From Sphingomonas sanguinis (GTDB taxonomy: Bacteria > Pseudomonadota > Alphaproteobacteria > Sphingomonadales > Sphingomonadaceae), in the NCBI RefSeq assembly GCF_001476905.1, contig NZ_LDTE01000079.1, positions 1-49,951 of the forward strand: a DNA stretch of 49,951 bases. The letters are read 5' to 3'. The notes under the pieces are model-generated. The model did no database searches and was not told the origin of the DNA. It saw only the letters and a list, made by a program, of their open reading frames with translations. Of the stretch, positions 36,608 through 45,904 are shown piece after piece. A program made the position numbers and the translations under genes. Position 1 is the stretch's first letter. The number at the start of each line of letters is the position of its first letter.

Positions 36608-37873
36608 TCATAGCAGCCGATCCACGACATGCAGGATCAGGCCGACACTGCCACCCACCAGCGTGCCGTTGATACGGATATATTGCAGGTCGCGCCCCAC
36701 CGCATTTTCCAGTCGCGAAGTGACGGTATCGGCGTCCCAGCCGCGCACCGTCTCCGACACCAGCCGGACGATGCCGTCGCCATAATCGGCCGCGACGCCC
36801 GCCACCGCGCGGCGCACGAAGCGGTTGATGGTGGCCGACAGCCTGGGATCCTCCTGCAGCGTCTGGCCCAGCTGGCGCAGCATCTCGCCCAGTTTCCCGG
36901 CGGTAACCGCCTGCGGATCGCGGGCCATGCGCAGCAGGGCTTCGCGCGCCTGCTCCCACAGTCCGTCGAGCCAGCGCTGCATCGCCGGGTTGGCGATCAG
37001 GTCCGCCTTCATCGCCTCGACCCGCTCGCGGGTGCGCGGATCATATTGCAGGTCCCAGGCGAGGCGCTCGAGCCCCTCCTCGATCTTCTGGCGCAACGGA
37101 TGGTCGCGATCCTCCGCGACATCGTGGAGCAGCTTGTGCAGCCCGTCGATGAGCTTGTCGGCCAGCGTCTCGTCCAGCCCGGTCCAGCGCAGGATGGCCC
37201 CAGCCCGCTCGTGCACCATCGTGCGAACGATCGTCTCGTTCGCTTCCAGCGCGGAGGCAGCCCAGCGCAGGACGGAGTCGAGCAGCGGCAGATGCCGCCC
37301 CTCTGCGATGCTGGCCCGGAGCAACTGGCCCAGGATCGGCGAGACCTCGGTCGCGCGCAGCCGTCCGGCGATGCCCGCCTTCACCATGCCGCCCAGCCGC
37401 TGGGGGTCGAAGGCGGTCAGCATCTCGGCGAACAGGCGCGAGGCCCCGCGCCGGATACGCCCGCCCTCCTGCGGCGGTTGCGCCAGCCAGCGCCCCGCCG
37501 CGCCCGCCACGTCCAGCCGGTGCATCCGCCGTGCGACGACGCGCGGGATCAGGAAATTGGTGCGCAGGAAATTGGCCAGCGTGTCGCCGATCCGGTCCTT
37601 GTTGCGCGGCACGATCGCGGTGTGCGGAATGGGCAGGCCGAGCGGATGGCGGAACAGCGCGGTGACCGCGAACCAGTCAGCCAGTCCACCGACCATCGCC
37701 GCCTCGGCAGAGGCGCGGACGAAACCCCAGGCCGGATGCACCGGCTGCATTGCGCGGGACAGAAGGAAGAGCGCCGCCATCAGGACCAGTAGTCCCGTCG
37801 CCACGACCCGCATCTTCCGCAGGGCGGGTGGAACGGTCTGGCTACCCCCCGATCGCATGGCGACTTCCATCAT
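36608..37873 (-). CDS. DUF445 membrane protein
   Basis: A 421-residue DUF445 (YjiN-like) protein of unknown function. The N-terminus has a membrane segment (MRVVATGLLVLMAALFLLS, 21-39) followed by WGFVRASAEAAMVGGLADWFAVTALFRHPLGLPIPHTAIVPRNKDRIGD, the family's most conserved block. A long helical domain follows (100-395). A second hydrophobic segment closes the protein (GTLVGGSVGLILHVVDRLL). The topology is two membrane anchors with a large soluble helical part. The ATG at 37873 has no good ribosome binding site; an in-frame ATG at 37858 has GGAAG upstream and is an alternative. It is 97 bases upstream of mlaE on the same strand. Confidence 0.88.
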   Translation of the reverse strand: MMEVAMRSGGSQTVPPALRKMRVVATGLLVLMAALFLLSRAMQPVHPAWGFVRASAEAAMVGGLADWFAVTALFRHPLGLPIPHTAIVPRNKDRIGDTLANFLRTNFLIPRVVARRMHRLDVAGAAGRWLAQPPQEGGRIRRGASRLFAEMLTAFDPQRLGGMVKAGIAGRLRATEVSPILGQLLRASIAEGRHLPLLDSVLRWAASALEANETIVRTMVHERAGAILRWTGLDETLADKLIDGLHKLLHDVAEDRDHPLRQKIEEGLERLAWDLQYDPRTRERVEAMKADLIANPAMQRWLDGLWEQAREALLRMARDPQAVTAGKLGEMLRQLGQTLQEDPRLSATINRFVRRAVAGVAADYGDGIVRLVSETVRGWDADTVTSRLENAVGRDLQYIRINGTLVGGSVGLILHVVDRLL

Positions 37874-37949
37874 TCAGGACAATTCGCGGCGCGCGACTTT
37901 GTTCAAGAGGAATCTTTCCCCAGCGTAACGAAACGGAGCAGTTCTTCAT

Positions 37950-38080
37950 TCCTCCCCTGTAAGGGGAGGGGGACCAGCGAAGCTGGTGGAGGGGTGTTAC
38001 GGCCAGCGATCGTCTCCATCACGACCGGCTACACCCCTCCGTCAGCGCTGCGCGCTGCCACCTCCCCTTCCAGGGGAGGA
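37950..38080. repeat. Mosaic palindromic element, copy B
   Basis: A 131-base element, bounded by TCCTCCCC and GGGGAGGA, lying in the gap between the RND permease gene and the DUF445 gene. Read in reverse complement its arms match copy A (32800-32913): GGTGGCAGCGCGCAGCGC, TGACGGAGGGG at one side and CCCCTCCACCAGCTTCGC, TGGTCCCCCTCCCC at the other. The core is different and longer (about 40 bases). The arms are conserved while the core is variable. Confidence 0.8.
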
Positions 38081-38090
38081 ACATCACGTC

Positions 38091-41000
38091 CTACTCCGCC
38101 GGATCGTAACCCAGCTTGCCGGTCGCGGGCGGCAACGCGGGTCCACCTGCGGGACCTTCGATCACCGGACCACCGCTGCCCAGTTCGTCACCGGGGGTAT
38201 AGGTCAGCAGGCGCCGGCCCAGGCGCGGGCCGATCCAGCGTTCGACCCCCACCGCCAGGCTGAACGCGGCGGGCACGATCAGCAGGGTGAGGATGGTCGA
38301 CATGGCAAGCCCGCCGATCACCGTCACGCCCATCGGGCTGCGCCACGATCCGTCCCCGCCCAGCGACAGCGCGGTCGGGATCATGCCCGCGACCATCGCG
38401 ACCGTGGTCATCACGATCGGCTGGGCGCGCTTATGCCCTGCGTCCAGCACCGCCTCGCGGATCGGCACGCCCTTGGCGATCTCCTCCAGCGCGAAGTCGA
38501 TCAGCAGGATCGAGTTCTTGGCGACGATGCCGAGCAGCATCAGCAGGCCGATATAGACCGGCAGCGACAGCGGATTGCCGCTGAAATACAGCGCCAGCAA
38601 CCCGCCCAGCGGCGCCAGCAGCAGCGAGGCCATGTTGACGAAGGGCGGCAGGAAGCGGCGATAGAGCAGCACCAGCACCGCAAAGACCAGGAAGATCGCC
38701 GAGATGATGGCGGTGAAGAAGTTCTTCATCATTTCCGCCTGCATCTTGGCCTGGCCCAGCACCATCTCGCTGACCCCCATGGGCAGGTTCTTCATGATGG
38801 GCAGGTCATGGACCTTCTTCATCGCGTCGCCGCTGATGACGCCCTTGGCCAGGTCGGCCCCCACCGTCACCTGACGCCGCTGGTTCACGCGGTCGATCTG
38901 GGTCGGGCCTGCGCCCAGACCGATATCGGCGACGACGCTCAAGGGCACCGAGCCGCCGGTCTGGGTCTGCACGGGCAGGTTCTGGATCGTCGACAGCCGC
39001 GCGCGGGCATTCTGGTCGAGCGCGACGCGGATCGGCACCTGGCGGTCGGACAGCGAGAAGCGCGCCGAATTCTGGTCGATATCGCCCAGCGTCGCGATAC
39101 GGATCGCGCTCGACAGCGCCTGTGTCGTCACGCCCAGATTGGCCGCGAGGTCGAGACGCGGACGGATGACGATTTCCGGCCGGTCGAGATTGCCGACGAT
39201 ACGCGGCGCGACCAGGCCGGGCAGCGTGCCCATCTGCTGCACGATCTTGTTGGCGGTATCGCGCAGCACGGCGGGGTCGTCGCCGCCCAGCGTGATGGTC
39301 AGGTCGCGCCCGCTCGATCCCCAGCCGAACTGCGACTGGAAGGTCACGCGCGCGTCGGGGATCGCCGCCAGTTGGGGGGCCAGCGAACGCTCGAAGTCGG
39401 TGCTCTTCATCGAGCGATCCTCCTTCAGCGTCGCGACCACCCGGCCATTGCCGACACTGGTGCGCGAATAGACCGATTCGACGTCGGGCTGCTTCTTGAG
39501 GAAGGTCGCGACCTTTTTCACGACAGCATCGGTCTGGGCCAGCGTCGTGCCGGGCACCATCTCGATCTTGGCGACCGCCTGGTCATTGTCCTGCGGCGGC
39601 TGGAAGGTCTTGGGGATGATGGCGAACATCACCACGGTCAGCACGAACGCGCCGACGCCGATGCCGATCACCCACAGGCGATGGTCGCGGAACCGGCCCA
39701 GGATGCGCCGGAACAGCCCCCGCTTCACCCCATCAGTCGGCCGGTCGAACCGCAGCGACCAGCGCAGCGTCGCCATATAGGCGTCCATCAACCTGCCTTC
39801 GCCATGGCTGGCATGGCCCGCCGACTTCAGGAAATAGGCCGCGATCATCGGCGTGATCATGCGCGCCACCGCCAGGCTCATCAGCACCGAGACGACGACG
39901 GTCAGACCGAAATTCTTGAAATACTGGCCCGGCACGCCCGGCATCAGCGCGACCGGCAGGAACACCGCGACGATCGCCATAGTGGTCGCCAGCACGGCGA
40001 GACCGATCTCGTCCGCCGCGTCGATCGACGCCTGATAGGCGGATTTGCCCATGCGCATGTGCCGGACGATATTCTCGATCTCCACGATCGCATCGTCGAC
40101 CAGCACACCCGCCACCAGGCTGAGCGCGAGCAGCGTCATCTGGTTCAGCGTGAAGCCCAGCAGGTCCATGAACCAGAAGGCCGGGATCGCCGACAGCGGG
40201 ATGGCCAGTGCCGAGATCACCGTCGCGCGCCAGTCGCGCAGGAAGATGAAGACGACGATGACGGCCAGCACCGCGCCCTCGATCATCGCATGGATGGCGC
40301 TTTCATATTGCGCCTCGGTATATTTCACGCTGTTCGAGCGGAGGACGAACTTCACCTCCGGGTTGCGCTTTTCCAGTGCCTTCAGCTTCTCGACCGCGCC
40401 GTTATAGACGCTGACGTCCGAGGCGCCCTTGGCGCGCTGGAAGTCGAAGCTGATGACCTGCCGTCCGTCGACCGCCGCCTGCGAGCGTTGCTCGGCATAA
40501 AGGTCGCGGACCGTGGCGATGTCGGCGAGGCGCACGGTACGGCCGCCACGCACGTTGATCTGGGTCTGACCCAGGTCATAGGCGTTGCGCGCATTGCCCA
40601 GCACGCGGACCGCCTGTTCGGTGCCCGCAATCTCGGCACGGCCACCGGCGGCGTTCAGGTTGGTCATGCGCAGCTGGGCGTTGACCTCGCTGGCGGTCAG
40701 CCCCTGCGCCTGTAATTTCAGGGGATCGAGGATCACGCGGATCTCTCGCGTCACGCCGCCGTTGCGGATGACCTTGGAGAGACCCGGAACCGACAACAGC
40801 TCCTTGGTGACGTTATTGTCGATATACCAGCTCAGCTGTTCGGGCGTCATGTTGGACGCCACCGCCGAGTAACTGGCAAGGTCGTTATCGGTCGAATCGA
40901 CGCGGATCACCTGCGGCTCCAGGATGCCGTCGGGCAGCATCGAGCGGATCTGGGTGATTGCATCGCGCGCATCGCTGACCGCACGGTCGATCGGCGTGCC

Positions 41001-41300
41001 GATATCGAGCTGGACCAGAGTCTGCGACGAGCCCTCGGTCACGGTCGAGGTGATCTGGTCGACGCCCTGCAAGTTCCGCAACGCCGCCTCGACCCGCTGG
41101 GTAACTTGCGTCTCCAGCTCGGTCGGGGCCGCACCCGGCTGGTTCACGACGACCACGACGATCGGGAAGTCGATGTCGGGGTCGTTGTTCACGTCCATCC
41201 GCATGAAGCTGACGATGCCCGCCAGCGTCAGCGCGACGAACAGGACGATCGGCGGAACCGGGTTCCGGATCGCCCAGGCCGAGATGTTGCGGAAACTCAT
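38091..41300 (-). CDS. RND efflux permease (HAE1/AcrB type)
   Basis: A 1,069-residue resistance-nodulation-division pump that exports compounds using the proton gradient. It starts MSFRNISAWAIRNPVPPIVLF with the first membrane helix, has the porter-domain starts (DIDFPIVVVVVNQPGAAPTELETQVTQRVE), and the central membrane block with the proton-relay pair in GVLVDDAIVEIENIVRHM. A second repeat follows (VGAFVLTVVMFAI, then the late IVAKNSILLIDFALEE). ATG 41300 is one base from the adaptor's stop, so the two are cotranscribed. Longer N-terminal extensions lie within the adaptor gene. Substrate unknown; similarity is to multidrug rather than heavy-metal pumps. Confidence 0.95.
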   Translation of the reverse strand: MSFRNISAWAIRNPVPPIVLFVALTLAGIVSFMRMDVNNDPDIDFPIVVVVVNQPGAAPTELETQVTQRVEAALRNLQGVDQITSTVTEGSSQTLVQLDIGTPIDRAVSDARDAITQIRSMLPDGILEPQVIRVDSTDNDLASYSAVASNMTPEQLSWYIDNNVTKELLSVPGLSKVIRNGGVTREIRVILDPLKLQAQGLTASEVNAQLRMTNLNAAGGRAEIAGTEQAVRVLGNARNAYDLGQTQINVRGGRTVRLADIATVRDLYAEQRSQAAVDGRQVISFDFQRAKGASDVSVYNGAVEKLKALEKRNPEVKFVLRSNSVKYTEAQYESAIHAMIEGAVLAVIVVFIFLRDWRATVISALAIPLSAIPAFWFMDLLGFTLNQMTLLALSLVAGVLVDDAIVEIENIVRHMRMGKSAYQASIDAADEIGLAVLATTMAIVAVFLPVALMPGVPGQYFKNFGLTVVVSVLMSLAVARMITPMIAAYFLKSAGHASHGEGRLMDAYMATLRWSLRFDRPTDGVKRGLFRRILGRFRDHRLWVIGIGVGAFVLTVVMFAIIPKTFQPPQDNDQAVAKIEMVPGTTLAQTDAVVKKVATFLKKQPDVESVYSRTSVGNGRVVATLKEDRSMKSTDFERSLAPQLAAIPDARVTFQSQFGWGSSGRDLTITLGGDDPAVLRDTANKIVQQMGTLPGLVAPRIVGNLDRPEIVIRPRLDLAANLGVTTQALSSAIRIATLGDIDQNSARFSLSDRQVPIRVALDQNARARLSTIQNLPVQTQTGGSVPLSVVADIGLGAGPTQIDRVNQRRQVTVGADLAKGVISGDAMKKVHDLPIMKNLPMGVSEMVLGQAKMQAEMMKNFFTAIISAIFLVFAVLVLLYRRFLPPFVNMASLLLAPLGGLLALYFSGNPLSLPVYIGLLMLLGIVAKNSILLIDFALEEIAKGVPIREAVLDAGHKRAQPIVMTTVAMVAGMIPTALSLGGDGSWRSPMGVTVIGGLAMSTILTLLIVPAAFSLAVGVERWIGPRLGRRLLTYTPGDELGSGGPVIEGPAGGPALPPATGKLGYDPAE

Positions 41301-41301
41301 C

Positions 41302-42480
41302 TTACTGGGCCCCCTGGCCTGCCACGATCGGATGAACCAGCTGGCCCGCCGCCAGGAAACCGCCGGCCGAACGTACCACCCGCTCATCGCCCTTCAGGCC
41401 CGAGGCGATGGTCACGCCATTGTCCGAGACCTGCCCGATCTTGATGTCGCGGCGCGCCACCTTGTTGTCGGGTCCGACGATGTAGACGAAGCTGCCCTTG
41501 TCATCGCTCTGGATCGCCGAGTCCGGCAGGACCGGCGCACGGGCCGTGCCGCCACGGATCGTCGCGGCGGCAAAACCACCGGGACGCAGCGCGGGGTCAT
41601 AGGACAGCGCGATGCGCGCCACGCCCTGGCGGGTCTGCGGGTCGATGACCGGCGACACCTGCCACACCTCGCCCTTGAAGCTCTGGGAGCCGCCGACCGG
41701 CGTGACGGTCGCGGGCGCGCCCACGGCCAGGCCGACCAGGTCGGATTCGGCCAGCTGCGCGCGCAGCTCCATCTGGCCGCCCATCGCCATGCGGAACAGC
41801 ACGCCCGAACCCGAGCTGACGATCTGGCCCGGCTCGGCGGCGCGGGTCAGGATCAGCCCTTCGGCGGGCGCACGAATGTCGAGGCGGCCGTTGCGCGCCA
41901 GGGCTTCCTTATAGGAGGCCTGCGCCTGCCGGACGCGCGCGGCGGCGGCATCGCGGGTCGCGGTACGGCGCTGGAGATCGGCCTTGGAGATGAAGCCGCG
42001 ATCGACCAGCTGCTGGGCACGATCGAGTTCAGCCTGCGCGATCTTCTGGTCCGACTGGGCCACCGCGATCTGCGCATTCAGCGCCGAGGCGGTCTGGGTC
42101 TGCACCGAGCGGTCGACGGTCGCCAGCACCTGTCCGGCGCGGACCCACTGGCCCGGCTCGACCAGGACGCGGGTGATCATGCCGCCCTCGCCAGCAACGC
42201 CGACCGGCATTTCGCGCCGGGCCGCCAGCGTTCCGGTCGCGGAGATTTCGCGGCTGACCGACTGCTGGCCGGGCACGACCACGGTGATGTTGGGCACCTG
42301 GGTTCCCGCGCCCGCCCCCTGGCCCGCCTCATGCTTCTTGGGCGCGAACAGGACCCAGCCGAGCAGCGCCACGGCGCCTATCGCCACGGCCACCCAGATC
42401 CAGCGTCCGCGCCGCCGGGGCGCGGGCCCTTCCAGACCCAGATGCTGGCCGCCACCAATCGCCCCCGTCTCGTAATTCAT
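41302..42480 (-). CDS. RND efflux adaptor (membrane fusion protein)
   Basis: A 392-residue periplasmic adaptor for the RND pump. It has an inner-membrane anchor (WIWVAVAIGAVALLGWVLF, near residue 30), the lipoyl half VSREISATGTLAARREMPVGVAGEGGMI, a helical hairpin (about 125-190) and beta-barrel segments (GLILTRAAEPGQIVSSGSGVLFRM, then VDPQTRQGVARIALSYDPALRPGGFAAA). There is no outer-membrane channel gene in this operon; one could be borrowed, for example from the NodT-like gene about 10 kb away. ATG 42480 is chosen; a GTG at 42489 is also in frame. Confidence 0.92.
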   Translation of the reverse strand: MNYETGAIGGGQHLGLEGPAPRRRGRWIWVAVAIGAVALLGWVLFAPKKHEAGQGAGAGTQVPNITVVVPGQQSVSREISATGTLAARREMPVGVAGEGGMITRVLVEPGQWVRAGQVLATVDRSVQTQTASALNAQIAVAQSDQKIAQAELDRAQQLVDRGFISKADLQRRTATRDAAAARVRQAQASYKEALARNGRLDIRAPAEGLILTRAAEPGQIVSSGSGVLFRMAMGGQMELRAQLAESDLVGLAVGAPATVTPVGGSQSFKGEVWQVSPVIDPQTRQGVARIALSYDPALRPGGFAAATIRGGTARAPVLPDSAIQSDDKGSFVYIVGPDNKVARRDIKIGQVSDNGVTIASGLKGDERVVRSAGGFLAAGQLVHPIVAGQGAQ

Positions 42481-42687
42481 GTTCGTCACCGATCCCCGAC
42501 CCGCATTCCCATTGCGTGCAACCTACGCAGAATGCGCCATTAACGGCTGTGTTATAGAAATATAGCACCCTGTACAAGCATCTTTGCACATGCCTGGATC
42601 AAGGTGGCTCAAAGATGATTCCAACGCGTTCATCGCACGTTTTGCCGATGTCCGCCAAAGCCTTGGCGGCATCAAAGGGAGATGATG
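42481..42687. promoter_or_regulatory. Divergent control region between the RND operon and the SIMPL gene
   Basis: A 207-base gap with an AT-rich island around 42535-42575 (GTTATAGAAATATAGCACC), unusual for this genome and suggestive of promoter DNA for the RND operon on the minus strand. AGGGAG at 42676-42681 is the ribosome binding site for the SIMPL gene. I see no clear operator and no adjacent regulator gene. Confidence 0.4.
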
Positions 42688-43434
42688 ATGAACAAGATCC
42701 TGCTTGCCGCCGCGCTGGCCCCCGCCGCGCTGATTCCGAGCATGGCACAGGCGCAAAGCACGCCCGCGCCGACCACCGTCGAACCGCTGGTCCCCGCCAC
42801 CGGCACCGTGCTCGACATCTCGGCCGAGGGGCGCACGACGCGCGTGCCCGACATCGCGACCATTCGCGCCGGCGTGGTCAGCCAGGGCGCGACGGCCGCC
42901 GCCGCGCTCAGCGACAATGCCCAGCGCATGGCCCGTGTGCTGGCCGCGGTGAAGCGTGCCGGGGTCGCCGACCGCGATATCCAGACCGCGACCGTCCAGC
43001 TCCAGCCGCAATATCGCTATGGCGATGATGTGCCGCCCGCCATCACCGGCTATCAGGCGACCAACACGCTCAGCATCCGCTTCCGCGACATCGCCAAGTC
43101 GGGCAGCATCCTGGACGCCCTGGTCGCGCAGGGGTCGAACCAGATCGAAGGTCCTAATCTGTCGATCGACAAGCCCGATGCCGCACTGGACGAGGCCCGG
43201 GCCGATGCGGTCCAGCGCGCCCGCGCCCGCGCCGAACTCTATGCCAAGGCGGCGGGGATGCGGGTGACGCGGATCGTCTCGATCACCGAGAACGGCGCGG
43301 ATGCCGGTGGCCCTCAGCCGCCGATGATGATCCGCACGATGGCGATGCGGTCCGACGCGATGGAAAAGACCAGCATTGCCCCCGGCGAGCGCGACGTGAC
43401 CGTCAATGTCTCGGTCCGCTTCCTGCTGAACTGA
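42688..43434 (+). CDS. SIMPL (DUF541) domain periplasmic protein
   Basis: A 248-residue protein with a signal peptide (MNKILLAAALAPAALIPSMAQAQ, cleavage after AQA) and a SIMPL/DUF541 domain, the family of E. coli YggE, which reduces oxidative stress by an unknown mechanism. Family motifs: ISAEGRTTRVPDIATIRAGVVSQGATAAAAL, then DRDIQTATVQLQPQYRY, and the late ARAELYAKAAGMRVTRIVSITE. The third of three tandem ATGs, at 42688, is preceded by GGGAG at six bases and is chosen. It is divergent from the RND adaptor and ends ahead of a bidirectional terminator. Confidence 0.9.
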   Translation: MNKILLAAALAPAALIPSMAQAQSTPAPTTVEPLVPATGTVLDISAEGRTTRVPDIATIRAGVVSQGATAAAALSDNAQRMARVLAAVKRAGVADRDIQTATVQLQPQYRYGDDVPPAITGYQATNTLSIRFRDIAKSGSILDALVAQGSNQIEGPNLSIDKPDAALDEARADAVQRARARAELYAKAAGMRVTRIVSITENGADAGGPQPPMMIRTMAMRSDAMEKTSIAPGERDVTVNVSVRFLLN

Positions 43435-43517
43435 ACGACGTCGCCCCCATCGCCTTGACGGCATGGGGGCGACCGTTCCGGCAGGCGGATCGAGGTCCGC
43501 ACCATACCCGACACACG

Positions 43518-43551
43518 AAAAAAGCCGCCCGGTCGCCCGGACGGCTTTTTT
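43518..43551. terminator. Bidirectional terminator
   Basis: AAAAAAGCCGCCCGG and the facing CCGGACGGCTTTTTT form a strong stem with one mismatch and a short loop, with A and T runs at the two ends. It lies between the convergent SIMPL and GlsB/YeaQ-type genes and can serve both. Confidence 0.9.
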
Positions 43552-43574
43552 GGCTCAACGAGCGAATGCGTTGT

Positions 43575-43832
43575 TTAACGCACCCGACCGCGACGAACCA
43601 GGTTCACGATCGCCAGCAGGACGACGGCGCCCAGCAGCGACACGAGGAACGAGGTCAGCGTCAGACCGGCATTGTTGATCGAGCCGCCTGCGAAGATCAG
43701 GCCGCCGATGAACGCGCCGACTACACCGACGACGATGTTCAGGAAGATGCCCTGCTGAGCATCGGTACGCATGATGATGCTGGCCAGCCAGCCAATGACA
43801 CCACCGACGATAAGCCACAGGATAATACCCAT
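43575..43832 (-). CDS. GlsB/YeaQ/YmgE family membrane protein
   Basis: An 85-residue, almost entirely hydrophobic protein of the transglycosylase-associated (GlsB/YeaQ/YmgE) family, linked to stress response in several bacteria but with no known biochemical role. It has three membrane segments: GIILWLIVGGVIGWLASII (2-20), FLNIVVGVVGAFIGGLIF (30-47) and FLVSLLGAVVLLAIVNLV (61-78), then a basic tail RRGRVR. The motif GGVIGWLAS and the VGxxGA pattern are typical. It is monocistronic, with its terminator at 43518-43551. Confidence 0.92.
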   Translation of the reverse strand: MGIILWLIVGGVIGWLASIIMRTDAQQGIFLNIVVGVVGAFIGGLIFAGGSINNAGLTLTSFLVSLLGAVVLLAIVNLVRRGRVR

Positions 43833-43991
43833 TGTCTTTCCCTCCGTTGGGCCCGCGAGCGGGACACGGGGGGAAGACGTGCGAATGCCGGTTATTGTTC
43901 CGTCCCCGTACCGGCGATTCGATGAACCGTTTTCAAGAAGTCAACAATGCGATCGTTTTTATGTGGCTTCGTTCCCCCAGCGATGCCGCGG

Positions 43992-44291
43992 TCAATATTT
44001 CTGCTGACGTTCGTAGAGCGAGCGATAATGCTGGATGCGGGTGACGCGCAGACCGGGCATTCCCGAGCGGTCGATCGCGCGTTGCCACCCTGCGAATTCC
44101 TCGACGGTCAGGCCATAGCGGTCGCAGACCTCGTCGACCGAGAGCAGCCCGCCATTGACGGCCGCGACCACCTCCGCCTTGCGACGGACGACCCAGCGCG
44201 TGGTGCTGGGCGGCGGCAGGTTTTCGAGCGTCAGCGGTTCGCCGAGTGGCCCGATTACCTTGGCAGGGCGGATCTTTTGGTTCTCGATCAT
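43992..44291 (-). CDS. sciP: SciP-like (DUF1153) transcriptional regulator
   Basis: A 99-residue DUF1153 protein. The Caulobacter member SciP binds the master cell-cycle regulator CtrA and blocks transcription of CtrA-activated genes. The family core IRPAKVIGPLGEPLTLENLPPP is followed by a helix-turn-helix region TTRWVVRRKAEVVAAVNGGLLSVDEVCDRYGLTVEEFAGWQRAIDRSGMPGLR. The ATG at 44291 is chosen as GAGG lies seven bases upstream; another ATG is three bases earlier. ctrA is not in the window. The symbol is given by family membership. Confidence 0.9.
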   Translation of the reverse strand: MIENQKIRPAKVIGPLGEPLTLENLPPPSTTRWVVRRKAEVVAAVNGGLLSVDEVCDRYGLTVEEFAGWQRAIDRSGMPGLRVTRIQHYRSLYERQQKY

Positions 44292-44386
44292 CATGCAACC
44301 TCACTGGGGCTCCCCACCCCATGTCGTCTGTTGGCCCTGCATAACCCGGGCCCTTGAACATCACCTAAAATCGAAAGGTTAACGTG

Positions 44387-44617
44387 TCATTCATTCCTGC
44401 CCCAGCGTGCGAGGGCCCGTGCCATAGGCCCGTTGAACGCCCCGTCCAACGGGGCGAACAGGCTGGGATCGGGGGCCCCGCGCGTGAATCCGGCCTGGAC
44501 CGCGGCGGTCCGGCTGGCGGCCTGCCGCGTGGTCGCGCCGACCATCAGCACCGCCAGGTCGGGCGGTAGCACCGTCAGTTCGGTATCCCGATCAAACCGG
44601 TTGAAGCTGAGGTCCAA
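44387..44617 (-). CDS. Hypothetical protein
   Basis: A 76-residue open frame with a TTG start and no clear ribosome binding site, upstream of sciP-like on the same strand. The predicted protein (beginning LDLSFNRFDRDTELTVLPP) is acidic-basic mixed, with no signal, membrane segment or known motif. It ends in the Arg-rich ARALARWGRNE. An in-frame internal ATG would give a 52-residue product. It could be a conserved sphingomonad gene or a chance frame; I give it low confidence. Confidence 0.4.
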   Translation of the reverse strand: MDLSFNRFDRDTELTVLPPDLAVLMVGATTRQAASRTAAVQAGFTRGAPDPSLFAPLDGAFNGPMARALARWGRNE

Positions 44618-44730
44618 AAGCGCAATCCATCCCGACTGGTGAAGCCCCTTGTTATCGGGTGGATATGAAAGCCGGGTAAAGGCCGGAAAGCATGTCCACT
44701 TTTTCGCACGCCTTATTCACGGGGCCGCCC

Positions 44731-44750
44731 GCCTTTTTTGCCTTTTTTGC
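44731..44750. repeat. Tandem T-rich repeat upstream of mnmA
   Basis: GCCTTTTTT occurs twice in succession, followed by GCATGC. It lies 21 bases before the mnmA start. Such a short homopolymer repeat could mark a promoter-proximal or slippage-prone site. Confidence 0.3.
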
Positions 44751-44770
44751 ATGCAAGGCGCGAAAGGCGT

Positions 44771-45889
44771 ATGGACGCGACCATGGATCAGTTGGTGGAT
44801 TTCCAGCTTGGGGGCGATCCCCGAGCCAAGCGGATCGTGGTCGCGATGTCGGGCGGCGTCGACAGCTCGGTCGTGGCGGCGCTCGCCCATGCCACGGGGG
44901 CCGAGACGATCGGCGTCACCTTGCAACTCTATGACCATGGCGAAGCGGTCGGGCGGGCGGGCGCCTGCTGCGCCGGGCGCGACATTCGCGACGCGCGCGC
45001 GGTCTGCGACCGGCTGGGCATCGCGCATTATGTCTTTGACCATGAAGACAGTTTTCGGACGCAGGTGGTCGACCGCTTTGCCGACGAATATCTGGCGGGG
45101 CGCACCCCCATCCCGTGCGTCCAGTGCAATATGGGGCCGAAATTCACCGACTTGCTGAAGCTGGCCCGCGACCTGGGCGCCGACTGCCTGGCGACCGGCC
45201 ATTATGTCCGCCGGGTCGAAGGGGTGAACGGCGCGGAGTTGCATCGCGGGGCCGATCCCGCGCGCGACCAGAGCTATTTTCTGTTCGCCACGACGCAAGG
45301 TCAGCTCGACTTCCTGCGCTTCCCGCTCGGCGCGCTGCCCAAGGCGCGGGTGCGCGAGATCGCCGCCGAACTCGGCCTGGGGGTCGCCGCCAAGCCCGAC
45401 AGCCAGGATATCTGCTTCGTGCCCGACGGCGACTATGCCGGGCTGGTCCGCAAGCTGCGCCCCGAGGCGGATACGCGCGGCGACATCGTCGACCTGTCGG
45501 GCGCCAAGCTGGGCGAGCATCGTGGCCTGATCCACTATACGGTTGGCCAGCGGCGCGGGCTGGAGATCGGCGGCAGCCCCGAGCCGCTCTATGTCGTCCG
45601 GTTGGAGCCCGATACGAAGCGCGTCGTCGTCGGCCCGCGCACCGCGCTGGCGGTGGAGGCGGCGCGGCTGACCGGCATGAATGTGCTCGGCCCGCTCGAC
45701 GGACCGCTCTTCGCCAAGGTGCGGTCGATGGCCAAGCCGGTGCCCGCGCGCATGGTCGGCGACCGGCTGGTCTTCGACGCGCCCGAATATGGCGTGTCGC
45801 CGGGCCAGGCGGCGGTGCTGTATGACGGCCACCGGGTGCTGGGCGGCGGCTGGATCGCCGAGACCGAGGCGGCACGGATCGCCGCCTGA
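44771..45889 (+). CDS. mnmA: tRNA-specific 2-thiouridylase MnmA
   Basis: Installs sulfur at U34 of glutamate, glutamine and lysine tRNAs using ATP and a persulfide relay. The 372-residue protein has the PP-loop SGGVDSS (27-33), the catalytic Cys in PCVQCN (C119) and its partner Cys in QDICFVP (C215), the KPDSQDI segment, and the RNA-binding C-terminal domain with [12 protein letters not shown] 44771 is chosen; an ATG 12 bases downstream is also possible. The gap upstream has no further gene. The UvrB/C-motif gene follows 15 bases downstream. Confidence 0.96.
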   Translation: MDATMDQLVDFQLGGDPRAKRIVVAMSGGVDSSVVAALAHATGAETIGVTLQLYDHGEAVGRAGACCAGRDIRDARAVCDRLGIAHYVFDHEDSFRTQVVDRFADEYLAGRTPIPCVQCNMGPKFTDLLKLARDLGADCLATGHYVRRVEGVNGAELHRGADPARDQSYFLFATTQGQLDFLRFPLGALPKARVREIAAELGLGVAAKPDSQDICFVPDGDYAGLVRKLRPEADTRGDIVDLSGAKLGEHRGLIHYTVGQRRGLEIGGSPEPLYVVRLEPDTKRVVVGPRTALAVEAARLTGMNVLGPLDGPLFAKVRSMAKPVPARMVGDRLVFDAPEYGVSPGQAAVLYDGHRVLGGGWIAETEAARIAA

Positions 45890-45904
45890 GGCGTTTCCCG
45901 CCGC

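Noticed and set aside
36510..36959. A 149-codon minus-strand frame overlapping the start of mlaE and the end of the DUF445 gene.
   Set aside because: It lies in an alternative frame of the DUF445 gene with Gly/Arg-rich translation and no family match.
37986..40715. A 909-codon open frame on the plus strand, opposite the RND permease.
   Set aside because: Antisense shadow of a conserved gene, with low-complexity His/Asp/Arg-rich translation.
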